Below are positions 1-8,516 of a stretch of 64,000 nucleotides of DNA, piece by piece. The notes below the pieces were generated by a model. It was not told the origin of the DNA. It saw only the letters and a program-made list of their open reading frames with translations, and made no database searches. Both the position numbers and the translations under genes were made by a program. This DNA comes from Candidatus Nitrotoga sp. M5 (GTDB lineage: Bacteria; Pseudomonadota; Gammaproteobacteria; Burkholderiales; Gallionellaceae): NCBI RefSeq assembly GCF_927904885.1, contig NZ_CAKMNW010000019.1:1-64000 (forward strand). Direction: 5' to 3'. Numbering within the stretch: the first letter of the stretch is position 1; each line of letters starts with the position of its first letter.

Positions 1-151
1 AATAAAATAATGCAACATAACATCAATAGGTTATGTTTATTTCAGCGTCGACTACCTAGCAATGTACCCCATGTATAAACAACAACTCATTGAACCCATT
101 CACCAGTAATTGGATCCGCTACATCATTTGACCAAACGTATCTAAGTGCAC

Positions 152-190
152 CATAAAAAATCCCCCTTTGCTTCAACACAAAGGGGGATT
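152..190 (-). terminator. Rho-independent terminator of the glc/aminotransferase operon
   Basis: A perfect 12-bp stem (159-170 pairing with 179-190, core CCCCCTTTG/CAAAGGGGG) encloses an 8-nt loop. Read on the minus strand it is followed by a run of six T (complement of 155-160). It lies about 120 bp past the stop of the aminotransferase gene, so it most likely ends transcription of the whole glycolate operon. Nothing else was recognised in the first 313 bases. Confidence 0.8.
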
Positions 191-313
191 CCGTAGAACA
201 AACATTATTATATATACGGATCAATAATATCTAGGTAACCTCATGATTGTTCATTCACACCATAGTTATGATACTTTTTAACATCAACAACCCTTGAGAG
301 CCACATAAACGAA

Positions 314-1495
314 TCAGCCTGCCAGTACTTTTTGCGCCGCAGCTACTGCCACGCCATGCTGAACCGGTGCTTTCAGCCTGCCTAATACGTCATCCAGCGC
401 GCCGAGGCATATCAAAATATTGCTCTGATTGCTGGCGTAACCCATTAAGCCAAAGCGCCATACCTTGCCTGCCATTACGCCCAAGCCGGCACCAATTTCC
501 AGTTGATAATCGTTTAGCAAAGTAGAACGTACTGCAGCATCGTCCACGCCATCTGGAATGGAAATGGCATTCAGTTGAGGCAGACGTTCAGATTCTGGCA
601 CCACAAATTTCAATCCCATTGCTTCCAAGCCGGCGCGCAGGGCGAGGTGGTTTTTCGTGTGGCGAGCCCATGAATTTTCCAGGCCTTCTTCTTGTAACAT
701 CACCAATGATTCATGCAAGCCATACAGCGCATTAATCGGCGCGGTGTGATGGTAGGCACGTTTGGCTGAACCGCCCCAATAGCTCATGACCAGATTCAGA
801 TCCATGAACCAGCTTTGCACTTTGTGCTTGCGGTTTTTGATTTTCTCCAGCGCGCGCGTACTGAAGCTAACAGGGGAAAGCCCAGGTGTGCAGGAGAGGC
901 ATTTTTGTGTGCCGGAATATATTGCGTCTATTTCCCACTCGTCGACCTTCAGTGGCGAACCGGCGAGAGACGTGACTGCGTCAACGATGACCAAACAACC
1001 ATATTTGTGAGCAAGTGCCGTCAATGTTTTGGCGTCAGACATGGCGCCTGTAGAGGTTTCTGCATGTACAAACGCAACGACCTTGGCATCAGAGTTCGCT
1101 TTGAGTGCATCTTCCACTTTTTGCGGGTCAACTGCGCGTCCCCAATCGTCCTGCACCATCACTGCAATGCCGCCGCAACGCTCAACGTTTTCCTTCATTC
1201 GTCCACCGAACACACCGTTCTGACATACGATGACTTTATCACCGGGTTCGATCAGGTTGACGAAGCAGGTTTCCATTCCAGCCGAACCTGGGGCTGAAAC
1301 GGGCATAGTCAATTCATTTTTAGTCTGAAAAGCGTACTTCAACAGCTCTTTCATTTCGTCCATCAAGCTAACAAACATTGGGTCAAGGTGGCCAATGGTA
1401 GGGCGCGCCAAGGCTCCCAGTACACGTGGGCTGACATCCGAAGGGCCTGGGCCCATCAAAATACGCTGCGGGGGATGGAACGATTTTACTGCCAT
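314..1495 (-). CDS. Class V aminotransferase, serine/alanine--glyoxylate type
   Basis: A 393-residue PLP-dependent aminotransferase of the serine-glyoxylate / alanine-glyoxylate family. The PLP lysine is probably K198 in SGTQKCL, and D172 of DAVTSLAG would hold the pyridine nitrogen; length and N-terminal PGP(S/T) motif fit the family. It would convert glyoxylate to glycine with serine or alanine as amino donor. It is the last gene behind glcD-glcE-glcF, which make glyoxylate from glycolate, so the set forms a short glycolate salvage route. A 240-bp gap holding part of a repeat separates it from glcF, so it may also have its own promoter. The amino donor cannot be told from sequence alone. 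Confidence 0.88.
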   Translation of the reverse strand: MAVKSFHPPQRILMGPGPSDVSPRVLGALARPTIGHLDPMFVSLMDEMKELLKYAFQTKNELTMPVSAPGSAGMETCFVNLIEPGDKVIVCQNGVFGGRMKENVERCGGIAVMVQDDWGRAVDPQKVEDALKANSDAKVVAFVHAETSTGAMSDAKTLTALAHKYGCLVIVDAVTSLAGSPLKVDEWEIDAIYSGTQKCLSCTPGLSPVSFSTRALEKIKNRKHKVQSWFMDLNLVMSYWGGSAKRAYHHTAPINALYGLHESLVMLQEEGLENSWARHTKNHLALRAGLEAMGLKFVVPESERLPQLNAISIPDGVDDAAVRSTLLNDYQLEIGAGLGVMAGKVWRFGLMGYASNQSNILICLGALDDVLGRLKAPVQHGVAVAAAQKVLAG

Positions 1496-1588
1496 ACTTT
1501 TTCTCCTTGCGGGTTGCGATTCTTTAATTTTACATTTTAACTTTTTTCACTGCTGTCAGTCGCCCCTTGTTGGGAAATAATTGAAGTA

Positions 1589-1665
1589 CACCTCTAAACA
1601 TCCAATTTTGCGAGCAATCGCATTGCGGCTTGCCTGCTTACCCCGTTTCTTCAACACATTGCTTA
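1589..1665. repeat. Degenerate copy of a CCTCTAAA-ended interspersed repeat
   Basis: The stretch begins ACACCTCTAAACATCCAATT and later holds GCCTGCTTACCCCGT. Both strings recur in the better preserved copies at 39066-39271 and 42969-43113 (the second as its reverse complement there). Only one terminus is convincing. It sits between glcF and the aminotransferase gene. Confidence 0.45.
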
Positions 1666-1735
1666 CTTGTAAAAAATATCGCTTTCATATCGAATATATG
1701 CTGCGCTCAAATTTTTTACTTATGCCTTGTCTTGC

Positions 1736-2968
1736 TTAGGAACTTGAATTTTTAGCGCCGCTCTGCAATAGCTCGATCCAATGTTTCACCGGCAAACGGG
1801 CTGCGCTTTCCAAATGTAGCTGGCAACCGATGTTGGCGGTAGCGATGACCTCAGCTGCGCCCTGTTGCAGCGCATTTAATTTATTTTCCAGTAGCTGCTG
1901 CGACAGCTCAGGTTGCATCAGGGTATATGTGCCCGCAGCGCCACAGCACAAATGGCTGTCAACGATAGGAGTCAGCGTGTAACCGCATTTTTGCAGGATA
2001 GCTTCAACAACGCCAGACAATTTTTGACCATGCTGCAAGGTGCAAGATGATTGGTAAGCGACGTGCACACCTTTGCCGACATCGGCCAAGGCACTCAAAT
2101 CTTCGCAAATCAAAATTTCGCTCAAGTCGCGTGTCAGTTCGCTGATGCGTGCCGCCTTCGCGGCATAATCTGGATCGTGTTTCAGTGCTTCACCGTATTC
2201 TTTCACCATCAGCCCGCAACCACTGGCGCTCATAACAATAGCTTCTGCACCTTGCTCAATATATGGCCACCAGGCATCAATATTGCGGCGCATCATTTCA
2301 TGCGCCCCATTTATATCAGCCAAGTGCTGGTTCAGCGCGCCACAGCAGCCAGCCTTGGTGGCGCTGATTAAAGATATACCCAGTTTATCCAGCACACGCG
2401 CAGCAGCAAGGTTGGTATTCGGCGCACTCAGCGATTGCACGCAACCTTCTAATACCAGCATGCTGCGTTGATGAATCGTTTGCGGACGAGCTGACTGTAC
2501 CCGTCGTTGAGGCGGGATTTTACGTTGCAAAGTGAGTGGTAACAATGGACGCACCACACGGCTAAGGTTAAGCACCAGCGAAAAACGCTTGGGATACGGT
2601 AGCACTGCCAGCAGACTGCGCCGCATAATTTTTTGCCACAGCGGACGCGGTGCGCGTTCCTCAATTATCTGCCGTCCGATATCAATCAAACGGCCATACT
2701 GAACACCGGATGGACAAGTAGTTTCGCAGGCACGGCAGGTCAGGCAACGATCCAGATGCAATTGCGTCTTCTCGCTGGATTGATTGTCTTCCAGCATTTC
2801 CTTGATCAGATAAATACGTCCGCGCGGGCCATCCAGTTCGTTGCCGAGCAATTGATAGGTGGGACAGGTGGCGTTGCAAAATCCGCAATGCACGCAAGAA
2901 CGCAGAATTTCATTGGCTTCGGCGATGTCCGGATTAACTAGGTGTTCAGGAGAAATGGCAGTTTGCAT
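1736..2968 (-). CDS. glcF: Glycolate oxidase iron-sulfur subunit GlcF
   Basis: A 410-residue protein with two [4Fe-4S] ferredoxin motifs near the N-terminus, C25-C28-C31-C35 followed by P and C75-C78-C81-C85 followed by P. Two later cysteine-rich CCG-type domains (GCCGALN and CCGAAG) are the usual layout of GlcF. It should pass electrons from the FAD subunits GlcD and GlcE toward the quinone pool. The start lies 5 bp after the glcE stop, so the two are surely co-transcribed. All key cysteines are present. Confidence 0.95.
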   Translation of the reverse strand: MQTAISPEHLVNPDIAEANEILRSCVHCGFCNATCPTYQLLGNELDGPRGRIYLIKEMLEDNQSSEKTQLHLDRCLTCRACETTCPSGVQYGRLIDIGRQIIEERAPRPLWQKIMRRSLLAVLPYPKRFSLVLNLSRVVRPLLPLTLQRKIPPQRRVQSARPQTIHQRSMLVLEGCVQSLSAPNTNLAAARVLDKLGISLISATKAGCCGALNQHLADINGAHEMMRRNIDAWWPYIEQGAEAIVMSASGCGLMVKEYGEALKHDPDYAAKAARISELTRDLSEILICEDLSALADVGKGVHVAYQSSCTLQHGQKLSGVVEAILQKCGYTLTPIVDSHLCCGAAGTYTLMQPELSQQLLENKLNALQQGAAEVIATANIGCQLHLESAARLPVKHWIELLQSGAKNSSS

Positions 2969-2973
2969 ATGGT

Positions 2974-4038
2974 TTACAAATTGGCGTAAATGCGCCCCAG
3001 GTTAAAAATTCCGTGCGGATCAAAACTAGCCTTGAGGCGTTGATGAATGACAAGTAAGGGCGCGGCAAGCGGCTGAAATATTTCGCCATTGTTTGCTCCG
3101 CCTCGGAACTGGGTGACATGCCCGCCTACTGCAGCGACGCGTTCGCGTATCAACGCAATGGGTTCATCACTCACTAGCCAACGCTGTGCACCACCCCAAT
3201 CAAGCAACCATTCGCCGGCAATTTCTAAAGGTGGCACGGCGGGCTTTACCATTACGCGATACAGCGGATTCGCAGAACCAAGAAATGGCAGCTGATGTTC
3301 GCGTAAGGCGTGCCAGAAAAGCTCTGACTTTTCTATGACTTCGCCGCCTAAATGCTCATGAGCATACTTGACTGCTTGTTCGCTGCCGGACAGGCGCAGG
3401 TAGAAATGTCCCGCATGATAACAGGCCGCATCCACCGGCACGGGCTGGGACAGCAAATGACTCATTTTGCTTATAGCTTCTGCTGGAGTGCATTCCTGCA
3501 TCGAAGTGTGACTCGCCGCTGGGCGCGGCAGCACTTTCAAGCTGATTTCCAACAACACGCCCAGCGTGCCATATGCACCAACCATCAGGCGCGAAACATC
3601 GTAGCCCGCCACGTTTTTTATCACCTGACCACCAACACGCAATATCTCGCCCTTGCCATTGATCAGTTTGCAACCCAATACAAAATCACGGGCGGAACCA
3701 TAAAAAGGACGACGCGGCCCGGATAAACCGCAGGCTATGGTGCCGCCCAAGGTGGCGTTGACACCAAAATGGGGGGGCTCGAATGCCAGCATTTGTCCAG
3801 ATTCTGCCAACGCAGCTTCAATTTCTTTGAGCGGCGTGCCGCTACGTGCAGTCAAAACCAACTCACGCGGATCATGTTCAACAATGCCGCAATGGGCACT
3901 GATATCGAGAGTTTCGCCGTGCGACTCTCGTCCTAAAAATGCTTTGCTATTTCCGCATTCGATCTTGAGCAGTGTCTTATTACCAATAGCCTTTTGCACT
4001 TGCTGTTGCAGCGTCTCGCTGATATCGCGCTCTAACAT
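2974..4038 (-). CDS. glcE: Glycolate oxidase FAD-binding subunit GlcE
   Basis: A 354-residue FAD-binding (PCMH-type) protein, shorter than GlcD because the FAD-linked oxidase C-terminal domain is reduced, as is normal for GlcE. The FAD-loop region with NATLGGTIACGLSGPRRP near residues 94-111 is well conserved. Its ATG overlaps the glcD stop by one base (TGATG), which points to translational coupling, and glcF follows after 5 bp. Together the three subunits form the glycolate dehydrogenase complex. Confidence 0.94.
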   Translation of the reverse strand: MLERDISETLQQQVQKAIGNKTLLKIECGNSKAFLGRESHGETLDISAHCGIVEHDPRELVLTARSGTPLKEIEAALAESGQMLAFEPPHFGVNATLGGTIACGLSGPRRPFYGSARDFVLGCKLINGKGEILRVGGQVIKNVAGYDVSRLMVGAYGTLGVLLEISLKVLPRPAASHTSMQECTPAEAISKMSHLLSQPVPVDAACYHAGHFYLRLSGSEQAVKYAHEHLGGEVIEKSELFWHALREHQLPFLGSANPLYRVMVKPAVPPLEIAGEWLLDWGGAQRWLVSDEPIALIRERVAAVGGHVTQFRGGANNGEIFQPLAAPLLVIHQRLKASFDPHGIFNLGRIYANL

Positions 4039-5534
4039 CAGAAACGCTCCAGCTCGGGATGAGACAACTGACCGTGATGAACGTGCATGGCGCCAAATTC
4101 TGCACAGCGTTGCAAGGTGGGTATGGCTTTCCCGGGGTTGAGTAAACCGTCGGGATCGAAAGCGGCTTTAACCGCGTGAAACTGGCTAAGTTCAGCCGAA
4201 TTAAATTGAATACACATCTGATTAATTTTTTCCATGCCGACGCCATGTTCACCGGTTATCGAACCGCCCATTTCAACGCACAGTTGCAAGATACGCTGAC
4301 CGAATTCTTCGGTGCGTGCCAATTCGCCATCCTTATTGGCATCGAACAAAATCAACGGATGCAGATTTCCATCTCCTGCATGAAATACATTCGCCACCGG
4401 CAAGCCATACTCTTCCGACCATAAGCTGATCTGGCGCAATACATGCGGCAATTGACGACGTGGAATCGTCCCATCCATGCAGTAATAGTCTGGTGAAATG
4501 CGGCCCACTGCGGGAAAGGCTGATTTACGCCCCTTCCAGAACAGCTGTCTTTCTGCTTCGTTAACGGCAGTGCGCACCTCGGTCGCACCGTTCTGATGTA
4601 ATATTTTGCGCACTTTCATGACGTGCTCGGAAACTTCCGCATTGGTGCCATCCAGCTCGCACAGCAAAATCGCTTCTGCGTTACAGGGATAACCGGCATG
4701 CGCAAAATCTTCTGCCGCTTGAATGGCTACTTTATCCATCATTTCCAGACCAGCCGGAATAATTCCAGCAGCGATTATGGCTCCGACCGCCTCCCCGGCT
4801 TTGAAGACATCATCAAATGCCGCCAGCAAAACTTGTGCGCGCTCCGGCTTGGCCAGTAACTTTACAGTAACCTCAACGATTACCGCCAGCATGCCCTCCG
4901 AACCAGACATCAATGCCAGCAGATCATAGCCAGAAGAATCCAGTGTTTCAGCACCGATAGTCAGCAATTCCCCCTCTATCGTCACCACTTTCAACATCAG
5001 GATGTTGTGAACGGTCAGGCCATATTTGAGGCAATGTACTCCGCCGGAGTTTTCCGCGACATTGCCACCAATGGTGCATGCAATTTGTGAGGAAGGATCA
5101 GGCGCATAATACAAGCCATACGCAGCAGCAGCCTCGGAAATTGCCAGATTGCGCACACCCGGTTGCAAAGTGGCCATCGCATTTTCTGGATCGATATGAA
5201 GTATGCGTTTAAATTTCGCCAGACTCAGCAGCACGCCATTAGATAAAGGTAGTGCCCCACCGGACAAACCGGTACCTGCGCCGCGCGCCACGACGGGCAC
5301 CTGCAATGCATGACATAGGCGCATGATGGCCTGCACTTGCGCGACAGTTTCAGGCAACGCAACTACCAAGGGCAGTCGGCGATAAACCGATAGCCCGTCG
5401 CACTCGAACGGACGTAGATCTTCTTTGTCGGTGAGTACGGCTTCTGGCGGCAACAGCTTTCGCAGTTTACGGATCAGATCTTCATGCACGTCGCGATTAC
5501 ATGGCAATCCATCTTCTGATACTGACATGAACAA
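4038..5534 (-). CDS. glcD: Glycolate oxidase catalytic subunit GlcD
   Basis: A 498-residue flavoprotein with an N-terminal PCMH FAD-binding domain (ARGAGTGLSGG signature) and a C-terminal FAD-oxidase domain with GDGNLHP and GEHGVGMEK motifs. This is the expected layout and length for GlcD, which oxidises glycolate to glyoxylate. It is the first gene of the minus-strand operon glcD-glcE-glcF-aminotransferase. In an autotroph the operon would recover carbon from the 2-phosphoglycolate that RuBisCO makes; no RuBisCO or phosphoglycolate phosphatase gene lies in the window. Confidence 0.95.
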   Translation of the reverse strand: MFMSVSEDGLPCNRDVHEDLIRKLRKLLPPEAVLTDKEDLRPFECDGLSVYRRLPLVVALPETVAQVQAIMRLCHALQVPVVARGAGTGLSGGALPLSNGVLLSLAKFKRILHIDPENAMATLQPGVRNLAISEAAAAYGLYYAPDPSSQIACTIGGNVAENSGGVHCLKYGLTVHNILMLKVVTIEGELLTIGAETLDSSGYDLLALMSGSEGMLAVIVEVTVKLLAKPERAQVLLAAFDDVFKAGEAVGAIIAAGIIPAGLEMMDKVAIQAAEDFAHAGYPCNAEAILLCELDGTNAEVSEHVMKVRKILHQNGATEVRTAVNEAERQLFWKGRKSAFPAVGRISPDYYCMDGTIPRRQLPHVLRQISLWSEEYGLPVANVFHAGDGNLHPLILFDANKDGELARTEEFGQRILQLCVEMGGSITGEHGVGMEKINQMCIQFNSAELSQFHAVKAAFDPDGLLNPGKAIPTLQRCAEFGAMHVHHGQLSHPELERF

Positions 5535-5641
5535 TTAATATAAAAAATTAGCAAGATACGGGATTTCATCAGAGTTTGATTCGAAAAGCAACTGGCAAGC
5601 AGGTAGTTGTAACCAGATAAAACATTCAAGTGAGGAAGTTC

Positions 5642-5800
5642 ATGAGTTCAGCGAACAACATTTTGCCGATGTTTATGACAGCCTTCGGAATAATGCCAGA
5701 ACCGAATTCCGCCGTTCAAATAGAAGACACCCTCATTACTGTGGCATTTTGCGTCAATCATGGCTGTCAGCAGCTCGCCTCTCAATTAACCGGACAGTAG
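5642..5800 (+). CDS. Possible small protein, 52 residues
   Basis: A short open frame with a strong Shine-Dalgarno (GAGGA about 7 nt before the ATG) in the divergent space between glcD and the oxidoreductase gene. The product starts MSSANNILPMFMTAFG and ends in a TAG. I recognise no family. It has two cysteines and no clear membrane helix. The ribosome site is the main support; it could be chance. Confidence 0.3.
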   Translation: MSSANNILPMFMTAFGIMPEPNSAVQIEDTLITVAFCVNHGCQQLASQLTGQ

Positions 5801-5854
5801 TGCTGGCACAATGTGCCCTCATGATATGATCGTTTGAAACATATAGGGGGTTGT

Positions 5855-7948
5855 ATGGCTTGTACACATTTCGATAGTATTCACGAAGTTACACCCTCTG
5901 CAGAGGGCTGCGAAGATTGCTTGAAAACCGGAGATTCATGGGTGCAGCTTCGCCTATGTCGCCAGTGTGGCCATGTCGGCTGTTGTGATAGTTCGACAAA
6001 CAAACATGCAACCAAACACTATCATGCGACCGGCCATCCGATCATGGAATCCTTCGACCCCCCGGAACCGTGGGGCTGGTGCTACATCGATCAGGAGAAG
6101 CTTGATCTCAGCGGAAATCAGACCGTACACTTCCACCCTTCTTCGGTTTCTTTCAAGACTCCCGTGATGAACGAAGGCTCTGACGATTTGCTCTCACCAG
6201 GGCTGGATCAAGTAGACGACATCTCATCCACCGCGGTAAATAAACCATTGTCTCCCAGCCTAGCATCGCGAAGCGAGCAAACGCATTTCAAACTTGTCCC
6301 CGCAGAAATTAATCGCTTACGACGATTTGGCACGGTGCACACTTTGCAGCCCGGCGAAATATTATTCGATCCCAGCACACCCAAACCGGGCATGTGTGTC
6401 TTGCTGAGTGGACGCGTTCTGATAACGCGCAAAAATGCCTTGGGTATTGAGATTCCCATAGTTGAAAACGGGCCGGGCAACTTCACGGGAGAAGTTGCCC
6501 ATCTTTCGGGTCTTCCCGCGCTTGCTACTGGGCGCACCCTTGAGGTAGTCGAAGTATTGGCGATAGATCCGCCTTCCTTGCGCGCAATGGTCGTGGCTGA
6601 AGCCGAGCTTGGGGAACGTATTATGAGAGCCTTGATCCTGCGGCGCTTGGGTTTAATCGAAACCGGTGGAGGCGGACCGCTGCTGATTGGCGCCCCCGGC
6701 AGCGCCGGTATGGTGCGGTTGCAGGGCTTTCTTTCAAGAAACGGCCATCCTCATCTTGTATTGGATCCGGCACGAGATAGCATCGCGGAAGATGTGATGA
6801 AGCTCCACCAGCCGCGTCCAGACGAATTGCCGCTGGTTGTTTGTCCCGATGGAACGGTTGTTAAGTGCCCTACCGAAAGGGAGCTTGCACGTCACCTCGG
6901 CTTGTATGTCGAGCTGAGATCTGATCATGTCTACGACATAGCGATCGTTGGCGCCGGCCCCGCTGGCCTCGCCTGTGCGGTATATGCTGCATCTGAAGGG
7001 CTTTCCGTGCTTGTGCTCGACGCTCATGCGTTCGGTGGTCAGGCTGGCGCGAGCGCTAGAATTGAAAATTACTTCGGTTTCCCGACCGGAATTTCCGGCC
7101 AGGCGCTCGCCGGACGCGCTTATGTGCAGGCGCTGAAATTCGGAGCTGAAATGGTGGTACCCGTTGAAGTGATGTCGCTCGATTGCACACGCTTTCCTCG
7201 CGCGCTCCAGCTTGATTGTGGCGGACAGGTTTTGGCAAAAGCCGTGGTTATCGCGACAGGTGCAAAATATCGGCGTCCTGGCATACTCGAACTCAAGAAA
7301 TACGAAGGTCGCGGCGTTTATTACTGGGCTTCGCCGATCGAAGCCGCGTTATGCGGACAGGAGGAAGTCGTGGTCGTGGGTGGCGGCAATTCGGCTGGTC
7401 AAGCCATCGTATTCCTGGCCAGCCACGCAGCACACGTTCATCATTTAATTCGCGGCTCCGACCTGGCAAAAAGCATGTCGAAATATCTCATTGACCGTAT
7501 CGGATTGCTGGCGAACGTTACGCTACATACAGACTCAGAGATTGTGGCAATCGAAGGTTGTGATGAAGGCGTGAGCGGCGTGCAGTGGCTCAATCGTAAA
7601 GACGGCAGCAAACAGACTAAATCCATCCGGCGCATATTTCTGTTCGTGGGTGCCGATCCAAACACCAACTGGCTCGAGAATTGCGGTGTAAAACTTAATG
7701 ATAAGGGATTCGTCTGTACCGGAATCGATCTATCGCCGGCCAACTACGCGCAGTCCCTGTCGCTTGAAACTTCGATAGCGGGAGTATTTGCAATCGGCGA
7801 CGCACGTGCCAGCTCAACTAAACGTGTCGCTGCGGCCGTGGGTGAAGGTGCCGCAGTGATCGCCCAGATGCACGCCTGGCTTGCATCGCATGAAAGTGTT
7901 CCGGCGCAAGCCACCGAAGATGACAAACCCTTGAGGAGTATTAACTGA
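5855..7948 (+). CDS. UBP zinc finger / cyclic-nucleotide-binding / thioredoxin-reductase-like FAD oxidoreductase fusion
   Basis: A 697-residue multidomain protein. Residues 1-80 form a UBP-type zinc finger (C3, H5, C19, C22, C35, C38, C43, H51, H55, H61). Residues ~130-265 are a cyclic-nucleotide-binding domain with GEVAHLSG as the phosphate-binding cassette. A thioredoxin-like segment follows, then an FAD/NAD(P)H domain with GAGPAG near the start and GGGNSA further on. The redox CxxC that thioredoxin reductases carry just before the second nucleotide-binding fold is replaced by YYWASP, so it is probably not a classical thioredoxin reductase. I chose the ATG at 5855, with an AGGGGG ribosome site, over an upstream TTG at 5834. 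The electron acceptor is unknown. Confidence 0.85.
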   Translation: MACTHFDSIHEVTPSAEGCEDCLKTGDSWVQLRLCRQCGHVGCCDSSTNKHATKHYHATGHPIMESFDPPEPWGWCYIDQEKLDLSGNQTVHFHPSSVSFKTPVMNEGSDDLLSPGLDQVDDISSTAVNKPLSPSLASRSEQTHFKLVPAEINRLRRFGTVHTLQPGEILFDPSTPKPGMCVLLSGRVLITRKNALGIEIPIVENGPGNFTGEVAHLSGLPALATGRTLEVVEVLAIDPPSLRAMVVAEAELGERIMRALILRRLGLIETGGGGPLLIGAPGSAGMVRLQGFLSRNGHPHLVLDPARDSIAEDVMKLHQPRPDELPLVVCPDGTVVKCPTERELARHLGLYVELRSDHVYDIAIVGAGPAGLACAVYAASEGLSVLVLDAHAFGGQAGASARIENYFGFPTGISGQALAGRAYVQALKFGAEMVVPVEVMSLDCTRFPRALQLDCGGQVLAKAVVIATGAKYRRPGILELKKYEGRGVYYWASPIEAALCGQEEVVVVGGGNSAGQAIVFLASHAAHVHHLIRGSDLAKSMSKYLIDRIGLLANVTLHTDSEIVAIEGCDEGVSGVQWLNRKDGSKQTKSIRRIFLFVGADPNTNWLENCGVKLNDKGFVCTGIDLSPANYAQSLSLETSIAGVFAIGDARASSTKRVAAAVGEGAAVIAQMHAWLASHESVPAQATEDDKPLRSIN

Positions 7949-7985
7949 ATTCAGCCCAGCTTGCTGAGCTGATTCGTTAGGAATT

Positions 7986-8273
7986 TTACTTGTGAGCTAT
8001 TGGTTTATCCGTAAACAAATAATCTTTTAACTCTTTATCCAATCTAGGATCTTGTCTTCTGATCCATTCAAGCACCATTGCTGCATGTTCTTTTTCTTCG
8101 TCTCGATTATGAGCAAGAATCGCTTTCAAATCCTCATTTTTGCACGCATCAACTCTTTGGTTGTACCAGTCTACTGCTTCAAGCTCTTCCATGAGTGATG
8201 TAATTGCTCTGTGCATATCTCTCGTTTCATCTGTCAGTTCATTTATGGGTTCGTGATAGCCTTCATTAGACAT
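7986..8273 (-). CDS. Encapsulated-ferritin-like (EncFtn family) protein
   Basis: A 95-residue, two-helix ferritin-like protein closely resembling the encapsulin-associated ferritins. The iron-site residues fit E30, E60 and H63, with the W36-Y37 pair and the strongly conserved AHNRDEEKEHA segment. Family members form ring-shaped decamers that oxidise Fe(II). Here the chain stops at YLFTDKPIAHK with no GSL-type cargo-loading tail, and no encapsulin shell gene is next to it. The upstream minus-strand neighbour is an Nramp-type transporter, which fits a metal-handling role. A ribosome site AAGGAG precedes the ATG. Confidence 0.85.
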   Translation of the reverse strand: MSNEGYHEPINELTDETRDMHRAITSLMEELEAVDWYNQRVDACKNEDLKAILAHNRDEEKEHAAMVLEWIRRQDPRLDKELKDYLFTDKPIAHK

Positions 8274-8516
8274 TTTTATCTCCTTGAGAAATTATGTTGG
8301 GATTGCAATACATATTATATAAGCCATAGTCAGCATGCTGTGCAAGCTACGAGAAACAGTATTTGACACCAAACCAGCAGACTGTCGGGCTTAAAGGAAA
8401 TCAGCGCCTCTAAACACTCAAGCTTCAAGGTACGTCACGAGTGAAAAATTTTAGCACGGCATATTATGCTGATATGTAGGTGTTAATTTTTTGGAGTAAC
8501 GCCGTACCATGACAAA

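Noticed and set aside
7949..7985. Hairpin between the oxidoreductase and ferritin-like genes as terminator
   Set aside because: The CAGC/GCTG pairing is short and no T-run follows on either strand.
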